From the IMG/VR virus record IMGVR_UViG_3300035698_035303, positions 1 through 64,000 of that record: a DNA stretch of 64,000 nt, one strand, 5' to 3'. A program made the translations under genes and the position numbers. Below the pieces are notes generated by a model. That model saw only the letters and a program-made list of their open reading frames with translations, ran no database searches and was not told where the DNA came from. The DNA is from a virus. Below, piece by piece: positions 30,501 through 35,667 of the stretch. How positions within the stretch are numbered: position 1 is the stretch's first letter; each line of letters begins with the position of its first letter.

Positions 30501-31299
30501 AAGAATAGACCAATCTCAGGATGTAACAGTCAACTTTGGGGTTACTCCACAAGAATATACTTTGGATGAAATAGTATCAACAATTAACGCTGCTTTTGAA
30601 AACCAATTGAACTTGGTGGCACCTTTCTGGCCATTAGACGAACTGCCAGTTGCTTATAACTGGGAAGGAAATCTTCTTATTATGTCAGGACGTATTGGGA
30701 TAACATACCCAAGCGAAATAAAGCTTTATAGTATGAGCGAAAGTAGCAAGGCAAACGGTTGGTTAGGCCTTCCTGTTTGTGGCGCAGTTTCAACGGCAGT
30801 TGGGGATCCAATGTTTGCATCAGCAGTTATCGGACAAGATTTAGACGGTATAGCTTATGCGTCTGATTGGATAGCAAATAGTGCACAACTTGTTATTTCA
30901 TCCGTTCGTGTTCAAACAAGTCAAAATGATAGTGCTGTTGAAATAAATTCTGTTAGTGGTGGGAGTACATCAAACTCTTTATTGGGATTTAACATAGATG
31001 GCGTTGGCCCTATTTTTGGTAATCTTGGTGACACCGTATTTGAGATCACAGGGACAGGTGGAGTTGTCGAAAAAATAAATGCAGCTTTTGGTGGTTTAGT
31101 AGTTGCGGATGCAGCTGGTAATAATCTAAGGCTGACTAGCTTAAACTCAGGTGTTAGTGGCTATATTCAAATTATGCCTGAAACAACTTGGGATTTCCAA
31201 TCTAAATTCGGTATTGGACCCCAAAAAGTATACGGAACTTCATTGATAACGGTTTCGCAAGTTGTCGCTTCTCCATGGTTGATTTTTAAGGTATTATAA
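24598..31299 (+). CDS. Giant modular virion protein with repeated 'IN-like' beta modules
   Basis: A 2233-aa protein. The N-terminus (YNAREGNLVRLFMRFYRNGE and ETGTYYVEWRVP) resembles the N-terminal beta-sandwich of other phage structural proteins. After residue 260 a loose module of about 70-120 aa recurs perhaps eight to ten times: a strand, a helix with the consensus 'xxIvxxINxx' (SDVVGQINAA, PAEIVDFLNG, SNVVSRINSV, LDEIVSTINAA, GGVVEKINAA), then 'G.l.l.s...G.sS.l.l....' and often LGF/LGL. The pattern is reminiscent of flagellin/hook IN repeats. It is probably a long fibre, whisker or tail-decoration protein. The ribosome-binding site is weak (AAAGG). Confidence 0.65.
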   Translation: MSYIHDRYNAREGNLVRLFMRFYRNGELVDPDSFGPIIITPENNQTSVLVSFSGPIRYETGTYYVEWRVPSTDENNSHYDILFDEIVTNQMERNFRDTWNNISIDGLIFNQQGNLFVRSEDAISDFDANNLLSFEYTLKSAEIPKGSQDYLVFQCGELDGKLVNGVTGWPDGSVSIRKDKRTVLNWTPANHLSSSNQYAVFIDTIGMSTGTYEAQLKFGINEDSIDKQAVITGLRSLPVGYQPPPGTNQHLVLDVDGQLTDIEFDSSATRGKVSGAGVVWGVSAIVEGAALSDGIVVLDGVSANILIDDVTITVVFSGANLLISDVVGQINAAALAQLGYAVVESILVSSPPAYQAKIKLFSNSRSTATSFGVSHVRVVSSSNPAALLTGTGFNVGDEAYGTDINHTVTTGDVNSHLLIKVQPTGAISEYQHVEIPFGYWTPAEIVDFLNGDGSFSQAGVVASQYASNPGIDLYPVVGLSIVVESNTATATAQETCTFTEVASPATGTLTQTQIITQLRSQLTILGTGSLTMVVDNITFTFGAPPVANYFLRFRSSVVGASSTITIISGNALPTLGFIEGQGSQGGDPIIGATVSLLGDGRLQFIGDTAGASSELQIGPLSDGSTANEFLGFSTVGTSLEPGSDAGSALINGETGILEPFAIVASTSAQLTSDVQPAPGWNIGGKNLKLKVDNTTFTTNFIEGSTSATIIGALTLLSVNFNEDHKFYYTPLAGNPEAGRIYSNRGRFEIELSGSSGIYFEQSPGIMATEPVAVMPTETYQSCSCYVDGATISGVFGTTSTLTGGTSSSQAVLKRVLFAMTAGMNDRFLISGGVPTTNGGFTGGGTPEAISSSSGGTGIISSGNVHDEMNWFLAAVKVTAPIGTIRPYIAGTVLAGSGSATGVVQHDYYTGPGLSEWMTLKSYGNPFVVGGTLWAGVDLASAVDQWLPNSDSFTLDSSDLTDNKMIIQLNSGADRTVDFDVSLNPWPVSNVVSRINSVLSSYGDQGRAEYTGGAIKLESDITGPTSQLALQNGCNGSGANIPLGHEAAPVHFELMLPAVDPDLRIASFVLTTGLEEVWAARQGIAGLPMLGTASAAQGEILDIHYFQSDLATTEYLILYRWDNATAPVIPGENFTVGGSSIGNLINDLSRVDPATPSTYPRVGDKLGEILWWDVGGGLPYNTTFASGFVQSFNIVSGDLDLAIYADVPPSAIAGGVLIDSAIGYWYPINAVDLYAITSTGAVTLLSSIEVANQINSEAVASGLNYSPASVSGTDEVILTSQIAGRSSCTLIWDSTNNAHSDLGFYKDMQQLAAYETDITNLNSWGTSILNFLDGRYVAPNQDRATVNKIRNAGGTLVAWDVTFGSFTTLDPWPMTLTLWEDTGAGTHTNGAVAGSDWGYGSVGIDGNDLFGVILNGNTSIVQVSPTATTYTALASSLNSLVGGLAAGSTGGSNPELNLETVSSGTSASLLILSDLGTCVAESFGWGSTRLWLNDASGSAVGAGDVLYDSSDPNWAAYIMRDESAFTLNMSKPYTNLPSLTVLTSYLTGNIVNTSVIPMNPVAQWNFAGVSGGLAVAASVLFTPTTDSLQLFTSNGEETNIRFCDWSVTASTFIDTVKTPTEIVTHLNKPRVGLDALPVVWPGLLAEDYFIIDSTTGCGAIIEDFEGQHTVRLKGQVIRRFNITNGGSPNIGAFVVGDQVTWTHATVLQYGWVVSITGAGTPNGEMIVLSDPSSTTISPAIGDGIINRVLAAGTDATISTVITDAGVRFGFSNLVEVYQIDGNSEYKIPIYTVANNIRTTHVPYEYTASLDAGVLVITDNMFAGIAPDTLAAVYLGSIRVSSTSASSAWYNLGLDAGYANIGLYERIGGGHNYAGPTFGPIAYGLASSPPILTATTPLTTDWILSVTNSILQSRLDGDIGTWKELDLNGGTDPVYRTLWDIIDRINGMGIIVGHITYPVVFPLTYGDLKLRIDQSQDVTVNFGVTPQEYTLDEIVSTINAAFENQLNLVAPFWPLDELPVAYNWEGNLLIMSGRIGITYPSEIKLYSMSESSKANGWLGLPVCGAVSTAVGDPMFASAVIGQDLDGIAYASDWIANSAQLVISSVRVQTSQNDSAVEINSVSGGSTSNSLLGFNIDGVGPIFGNLGDTVFEITGTGGVVEKINAAFGGLVVADAAGNNLRLTSLNSGVSGYIQIMPETTWDFQSKFGIGPQKVYGTSLITVSQVVASPWLIFKVL

Positions 31300-31332
31300 T
31301 AATGCAAAGGAACCAACAACATGCACAGGGTA

Positions 31333-31426
31333 TTATCGACAAAGCCTATGAGGACGAAACATGCCTTGCTTCGGAGCGAGAACAGCATGAAAAAAGTTTT
31401 ATCGACAGCCAGCAGATTGAAGAAAC
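31333..31426 (+). repeat. Imperfect direct repeat in the gap before the 115-aa gene
   Basis: TTATCGACA occurs at 31333-31341 and 31399-31407, exactly 66 bases apart, each followed by a similar segment containing GAAACRTGYCT and GGAG. A weaker third start (TTATAGACA) lies near 31451. The stretch 31300-31445 stays open in two frames (ATG at 31302 in frame with the next gene; ATG at 31321 with AAAGGA upstream, 60 aa, basic), and both translations show the duplication. It may be an N-terminal extension, a small overlapping gene or an untranslated leader. Confidence 0.5.
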
Positions 31427-31445
31427 GTGTCTCGAAGGAGGAGAA

Positions 31446-31793
31446 ATGTCTTATAGACAAACACAATGGGATATCGCACGCTCAGCACAAAAGTTGTTCA
31501 TAGTAAATCTTGAAAACGAAGAAGATGTTAGCGCAGCGAGAAGTATTACTATGACAGTTAAAAGTGTTGCAAGTGACCCAGATAGCCAAATAATTTATCA
31601 AAAAAGTTACGATCAAATAGAATCAGATTTAACTAAAGGTAAAATTATTTTTAAATTTGTACCAGCTGATACAAAAGATTTAGAACCAATGACGTATTGG
31701 TTTGATATATGGGTAGAGATGACTACAGACGAAAGATACCAAATAGTAATAGGAACTATAGGAGTTCGTAAAAATGTGTGGAGGAAATTCTAA
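31446..31793 (+). CDS. Small virion-associated protein, unknown (115 aa)
   Basis: A 115-aa protein starting MSYRQTQWDIARSAQKLFIV. I prefer the ATG at 31446 because a near-perfect Shine-Dalgarno (AAGGAGGAG) lies just before it; an in-frame ATG at 31302 has no clear site and would add 48 residues of duplicated sequence. The rest is a likely Ig-like beta domain (SITMTVKSVAS, IIFKFVPADTKD, MTYWFDIWVEM, YQIVIGTIGV), as in small tail accessory proteins. The stop lies one base before the next start. Confidence 0.6.
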   Translation: MSYRQTQWDIARSAQKLFIVNLENEEDVSAARSITMTVKSVASDPDSQIIYQKSYDQIESDLTKGKIIFKFVPADTKDLEPMTYWFDIWVEMTTDERYQIVIGTIGVRKNVWRKF

Positions 31794-31794
31794 G

Positions 31795-32013
31795 ATGACA
31801 ACTGTTGATGAGTCTATCAAATTGCATATGAAAGTTTTAGTAGAGGATGCATCAGATTATTTAGATCGTTTTAATTTCCCTGATAGATGGAGGGATTTAT
31901 CAAAGTTATCTAACATTAAGAAAATTATTAAATATCTTGAAAAATTGTCTCCTAGTTACCCAGAAAGAAATAAAGCATTGGCAGCAGTACGCTCTATTGA
32001 GGACAGACTATAA
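31795..32013 (+). CDS. Small helical protein, unknown (72 aa)
   Basis: A 72-aa protein starting MTTVDESIKLHMKVLVEDAS. The ATG at 31795 is chosen because a GGAGG site lies at the right distance; the upstream in-frame ATG at 31774 lies inside the preceding gene. It is predicted to be all helical and charged, with no cysteine or known motif. Its stop overlaps the sigma-factor start by one base (TAATG), so it is translationally coupled to it and could assist it; this is only positional. Confidence 0.5.
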   Translation: MTTVDESIKLHMKVLVEDASDYLDRFNFPDRWRDLSKLSNIKKIIKYLEKLSPSYPERNKALAAVRSIEDRL

Positions 32014-32573
32014 TGGCAAATTACTTTGATGAATTAACTGTGTCAAGTGCTGTTAGGGAGTTTCAAGCAACACATGACTCATCTGTTATAAATCCTTATA
32101 CTAAGCAATTTCAAGACCTTATTAAAGGAGTTATCAATCGTCATCAAATTCATAGATTCTGGGACAATACTGCGGAGTTAGAACAAGAAGGTTATAGGAC
32201 AGTCCTTGAATGTATTTTGCGCTTTGATGCTACAATGGGGTCAAAACTATTCAGTTATTTATCTTTAGCAGTTAAATGGAGTCTTATAAATTTTACGTCT
32301 GGCCATAATAAACGAGCATATAAAGAAACAGAAATAAATGACGATGTATGTCAAATAGAAGATAAACCTAAGTCACCTATGTGTGGAATTAATTTAGCTT
32401 GTGGTAAATGTGACGGAGAATTTCTAATTATATGTAAAAAATTAGAAAAGTCACTATATGACGGGATAACCCATGAATCTGATTTAATATCTTCAGTCAT
32501 GGATGAGTTACCCCACACAGAGGGGCGTATAAAATATATTTTAAGTTGTATGAGGAAAAATTGTGTGCAATAA
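32013..32573 (+). CDS. Late sigma factor, T4 gp55-like
   Basis: A 186-aa protein close in length to T4 gp55 (185 aa), the sigma factor for late promoters. Residues about 33-95 look like sigma70 region 2: a helical start (FQDLIKGVINRHQIHRFW), ELEQEGYRTVLECILRFDAT, then SKLFSYLSLAVKWSLINF, matching the 'eG...l...i..fd...g.kf.tY....ir..i' pattern. There is no recognisable region 4, as in gp55. Residues 124-141 hold four cysteines (C124, C130, C133, C141) in a CG-x5-CGKC arrangement that I do not know from gp55 and that could bind a metal. It likely directs host RNA polymerase to late virion genes with a sliding-clamp coactivator that is not in this window. Confidence 0.65.
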   Translation: MANYFDELTVSSAVREFQATHDSSVINPYTKQFQDLIKGVINRHQIHRFWDNTAELEQEGYRTVLECILRFDATMGSKLFSYLSLAVKWSLINFTSGHNKRAYKETEINDDVCQIEDKPKSPMCGINLACGKCDGEFLIICKKLEKSLYDGITHESDLISSVMDELPHTEGRIKYILSCMRKNCVQ

Positions 32574-33000
32574 AGACGAAAAGCTTATTAAATTACCAAG
32601 TTTAAGTGGTAAAACTAGAGTTAAGAATAGTGAGCCTATTTCATTAACTGGCGATCGAACTATGGACTCATTGATTGGTCAATTACTTGAGCAATTAAGT
32701 GGGGACAGGGATGAAGCAGATGATCTTTATGAACAAGTAAAAGAATTATCTGAAAACCAGCCAGATAACGCACAAATGCAGAATGCGGCTATATCCGCAC
32801 TTAAATTAAAGAATACAACAACACAAGGTGCCACAAAATTAGTTGAGATGGCAGCACGAATTAAAATGTCAAATAACCGTAGAAGTGGATTCAAAAATTC
32901 ACGCAGTGTTAATGCTGGTGACAATAAAGAAGATGAAAACATTTTAGATATTATTAATGATAGTAACGACGAAGAGGAGGATAATAATGAGACTTGCTGA
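32563..33000 (+). CDS. Hypothetical protein, possible small terminase-like
   Basis: A 145-aa protein with a GTG start at 32563, inside the end of the sigma gene, preceded by TGAGGA. The central region (about 30-95) is helical and likely coiled (MDSLIGQLLEQLSGDRDEAD, then repeated Gln/Ala/Leu helices); the tail is very acidic (NDEEEDNNE). Size, helical core and location upstream of the large terminase would fit a small terminase subunit or a core protein, but no helix-turn-helix is clear, and a gap of nearly 3 kb separates it from the large subunit. I regard the function as open. Confidence 0.45.
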   Translation: MCNKDEKLIKLPSLSGKTRVKNSEPISLTGDRTMDSLIGQLLEQLSGDRDEADDLYEQVKELSENQPDNAQMQNAAISALKLKNTTTQGATKLVEMAARIKMSNNRRSGFKNSRSVNAGDNKEDENILDIINDSNDEEEDNNETC

Positions 33001-33421
33001 TGTTGTGAGTATTTCACATCCTGCTCTAAGAAATGCCTTTCCAACAATGATGGATACTATGTCTACATTATATGGTGGACAAGCCCATTTGTTCCTACAA
33101 GGAAAAGGTGCCTATCCATCTGATTTTACAATAAGTTTTGATGGACAATCAAATGATCCAAAAACAGGCGAGCCTCGCCCAGGTATTTTATATTTTTTAG
33201 AACAATTAATAAGTAAAAAACGTAATTTATCTGATATGAATAGTAGAGAAAAAGTTATTGCTGATCAACTCAGTCAAATGGGTTTAGTTGATATAAAAGA
33301 TGGAAAAGTTTCTATAGCTGAAACTGGTAAAATTTACTTACATAGATTCCTTGAGCGTATGAGTGATTTGAGATCATTTAACCAACAATGGGGAACCGGC
33401 TCTGTATGGGGTGCAAAATAA
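32987..33421 (+). CDS. Hypothetical protein, possible winged-helix fold
   Basis: A 144-aa protein starting MRLADVVSISHPALRNAF. The ATG at 32987 has a strong GAGGAGG site and overlaps the end of the previous gene by 14 bases; an earlier in-frame start at 32957 lacks a site. Residues about 90-120 (REKVIADQLSQMGLVDIKDG, then SIAETGKIYLHRF) resemble the end of a winged helix: recognition helix, GLV, turn, 'TexGkxyl'. It could therefore bind DNA or regulate transcription next to the sigma factor. The evidence is weak and no family is recognised. Confidence 0.45.
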   Translation: MRLADVVSISHPALRNAFPTMMDTMSTLYGGQAHLFLQGKGAYPSDFTISFDGQSNDPKTGEPRPGILYFLEQLISKKRNLSDMNSREKVIADQLSQMGLVDIKDGKVSIAETGKIYLHRFLERMSDLRSFNQQWGTGSVWGAK

Positions 33422-33431
33422 GGAGAACGTT

Positions 33432-34202
33432 ATGCCACAGAATACAAAAACAGGTAATTACTACCATATTAAAATTGCTAACTCACAAGAAGGTAATGAG
33501 TTTAGGACAATAGATATCTCTTCAGATAAAGGTATCAAGGCTACTTATGATGTAACAGGTAAAAAAATTACATCATATTTGTTTGCAAAAGATAAGTGGA
33601 GCGAAGGTGATGCTAAAGAAAAAGCAAGCAAGATGAAAACAGAGGGTGTTGTTACTACTGAGTCTGTAATAGATTTAGCAAAACAACTGTCTGAGAACAT
33701 TAAATCGGATATCGGTAAAATAATTGACGGAAGTAAATTGTTTTCTGAGGGAACTACCCATGATTATAATAAATCCCAGCATGTCATGGGGATTAAGAAG
33801 GGTGACAACCTCATAACTAAATCTGGAAGTAAGATTTCAATTACGGATATTGAATTTAATATTTCTGGTCCCCGTGGACCTCGAACGATTGTTCATTATA
33901 AATATAAAACTGTTGATGGGAAACAAGGAAAAGAAAAAAATACTGTAGACGTAGTAGCACAAATGTTTGGGGAATCCAAAGGGATAACTGATAATGATAC
34001 TATTGACGAGGGCAAATATCTTAAAAATAGATATGATAATGTAGTTACTTTTAAAAAACAGCTTAATAAAGTACTTAAACAATTAGTAGATGACATTGAC
34101 TCACCTCACGCTCATGCTTTAACAACAGGTGATGATGAGACTTCGACATTAGCTAAAAAAGCCAAAATAGCACTTGGTAAATTAGGTAAACTTACTCAGT
34201 AA
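33432..34202 (+). CDS. Hypothetical protein with possible prohead-protease sites
   Basis: A 256-aa protein starting MPQNTKTGNYYHIKIANSQE, from the ATG at 33432 with AAGGAG upstream; an in-frame ATG at 33411 is less well placed. It is lysine-rich and alpha/beta, without a known domain. Sequences of the type used by the T4 prohead protease occur at LFSE|GTTH and TIDE|GKYL (E193). These resemble the many sites in the polyprotein and cargo genes downstream, so it could be a head-internal protein. Such short motifs also occur by chance. Confidence 0.5.
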   Translation: MPQNTKTGNYYHIKIANSQEGNEFRTIDISSDKGIKATYDVTGKKITSYLFAKDKWSEGDAKEKASKMKTEGVVTTESVIDLAKQLSENIKSDIGKIIDGSKLFSEGTTHDYNKSQHVMGIKKGDNLITKSGSKISITDIEFNISGPRGPRTIVHYKYKTVDGKQGKEKNTVDVVAQMFGESKGITDNDTIDEGKYLKNRYDNVVTFKKQLNKVLKQLVDDIDSPHAHALTTGDDETSTLAKKAKIALGKLGKLTQ

Positions 34203-34210
34203 GGGATACT

Positions 34211-34675
34211 GTGAACAGAAGACAAGTAGAAGCTCAAAGTAGACGGAATGCCCGACTAATAATAAAAGGGAAAGATAACTTAAAAAGTTGGGGGAAGAGT
34301 GGTTCGATTTATTTACCTAGACTTAAAAAGTATATGAAATATCGTAGTAATTTAGAGAGAAATACGTTTTTAGCAGTCGACAAAATTTCAGATATTGTTG
34401 ATATACAGGGTGAGCCAATACGTATTGAGTATTGGTGGAAAGGTGCAACTCTTAACTATGTTCCAGATTTAATTTGTAAAATGAAAAGTGGATTAGTCTG
34501 GATTTTAGAGGTTAAACCAAAAAGTAGAGTTGATGATGTTAGAAATAAAGCCAAGTTTAGGGCAGGGGTAAAATTTTGTCGGACTAATGGTACCCATTTA
34601 CAATTTGGTGTAGTAACAAACCCAAAGCTTGTTCGTGAATTCCTTAAAACCCATGTCGGTTTTATAAATAGTTAA
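34211..34675 (+). CDS. TnsA-like PD-(D/E)XK nuclease, possibly head-completion
   Basis: A 154-aa protein with a GTG start (34211) after TAAGGGA. It shows the TnsA-N/PD-(D/E)XK layout: RSNLERNTF with E49, then PD at 85-86 (YVPDLI), then E100-V-K102 in WILEVKPKS, followed by a helix and VVTNPK. These are the usual metal-binding and catalytic residues, and all are present. In T4-type phages a nuclease of similar size (the gp4 group) acts in head completion, and the gene lies in a head/packaging region here, so that role is likely. A free nuclease acting on host or competitor DNA cannot be excluded. Confidence 0.6.
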   Translation: MNRRQVEAQSRRNARLIIKGKDNLKSWGKSGSIYLPRLKKYMKYRSNLERNTFLAVDKISDIVDIQGEPIRIEYWWKGATLNYVPDLICKMKSGLVWILEVKPKSRVDDVRNKAKFRAGVKFCRTNGTHLQFGVVTNPKLVREFLKTHVGFINS

Positions 34676-34713
34676 AAATCGACAAAATTTAAAACATTAT
34701 ATATACAAGATAA
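34663..34713 (+). promoter_or_regulatory. Promoter-like region: TATAAATA plus -35/-10-like element
   Basis: At the end of the nuclease gene lies TATAAATA (34663-34670), identical to the T4 late-promoter consensus, 75 bases before the next start. Just after it is TCGACA (34679-34684), 17 bases, then TATACAAGATAA (34702-34713), which matches the element at 18778-18813. The window encodes a gp55-like sigma, so late promoters are expected. TATAAATA also occurs inside several genes by chance, so only the position favours it. Confidence 0.45.
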
Positions 34714-34744
34714 GACTGATAGATTTTATTAATTGGAGGCTATT

Positions 34745-35215
34745 GTGGTTACAAAAGATAACAGAGGTGTTGAACAAGTTTTAAAAGGTTTTATCGGTGA
34801 AAGCACTGATGAAAAAGAACCTAAAGATACTCCTATACCTGGATCACAAATTAAACCAGATAAAAAATCAAAAGAAAAATACGACGATGATGATTCTAGA
34901 GAAGATGACTCTGAGGAAGATGACTCTGAGGAAGATGGAGAGGAGCCAGATGGCTCTGATGATGTTGGCAGTGATGACGACCCTGAGGAAAAAGATGAGT
35001 TTGAAAGCGATGTTGATGAATTCAGAAATGAAGATCAATTTATTCGTTATGCTAAAGATGGTGTCGTACAATTGGAAAGATGTGCTAAGAAACTATCTGA
35101 ATTGAAAAAATTATTGGAGTCAGGCGAAGCACTAAAAGCCAAGAAGCTTATGCTTAAAGTTTCCAGCCTTGCTAATATTGGGCTTTCAAAGTTCAATAAG
35201 GCACATATATCATGA
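34745..35215 (+). CDS. Very acidic protein with leader, candidate prohead core protein
   Basis: A 156-aa protein from the GTG at 34745, which has TTGGAGG upstream. It begins with a leader-like stretch, VTKDNRGVEQVLKGFIGES, whose FIGE|S resembles a prohead-protease site. Residues about 40-95 are almost all Asp/Glu/Ser, with a tandem EDDSEEDDSEED. The C-terminal 50 aa are helical and lysine-rich. Small, highly acidic proteins such as T4 gp67 form the prohead core and are degraded during maturation, so a similar role is plausible. The stop overlaps an orphan leader ORF as ATGA. Confidence 0.5.
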   Translation: MVTKDNRGVEQVLKGFIGESTDEKEPKDTPIPGSQIKPDKKSKEKYDDDDSREDDSEEDDSEEDGEEPDGSDDVGSDDDPEEKDEFESDVDEFRNEDQFIRYAKDGVVQLERCAKKLSELKKLLESGEALKAKKLMLKVSSLANIGLSKFNKAHIS

Positions 35216-35292
35216 AAGACAACAGACCATTAAATGAAGTAGCTGATAATATGAGTTCTGAAAAAGCACGAACTATATTTACACCCAAATAA
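35212..35292 (+). pseudogene. Orphan cargo-leader ORF (26 aa)
   Basis: A 26-codon ORF (MKDNRPLNEVADNMSSEKAR, then TIFTPK). Its first 12 residues match the leader shared by the cargo genes at 55-64 kb, but it has neither the cleavage site nor a payload. It overlaps the preceding stop as ATGA, exactly as several intact leader genes do. It may be a decayed cargo gene whose payload was lost by recombination, or a landing site for new payloads. It lies about 20 kb from the main cassette. Confidence 0.55.
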
Positions 35293-35310
35293 AGTAATTA
35301 GGAGATAATC

Positions 35311-35655
35311 ATGGCCGATAAAGATATTTATGATCTTATGGAAAAATTTAAAAAGAATCCTGGTCCTTTGACTGATATGGATGAATCTATTCATATTCAA
35401 GGTGAAATAAATCGTTCAACTTGGGTTGGCGAAGAAGAAATTGTTGAGGTAGTTCCTGCATCACGTATTTCTGTTTTTGCTATTGATGACCGTGATCAAG
35501 GTCCATGGGTTATTATGGATTCATATACTAATGCTTTTTGGGGTGGAAAAGAGTGGGTAAAGGGGAGAAATAACGCTAAAGAGTTTAAGTCCGAAAGCGC
35601 TGCAAATCGTGCTAGTGGAGCCGCAAGAAGAAAAGAACCGTCAATGGCAAGGTAG
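35311..35655 (+). CDS. Hypothetical protein (114 aa)
   Basis: A 114-aa protein starting MADKDIYDLMEKFKKNPGPL. The N-terminal 25 residues end in DMDE|S, again of the prohead-protease type. The central part (ISVFAIDDRDQGPWVIMDSY) is beta-like and the C-terminus is basic. TAGGAG precedes the ATG. No family is recognised. It lies just before the large terminase and may be a head-internal or packaging accessory protein. Confidence 0.5.
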   Translation: MADKDIYDLMEKFKKNPGPLTDMDESIHIQGEINRSTWVGEEEIVEVVPASRISVFAIDDRDQGPWVIMDSYTNAFWGGKEWVKGRNNAKEFKSESAANRASGAARRKEPSMAR

Positions 35656-35667
35656 GGTCAAACAAAC

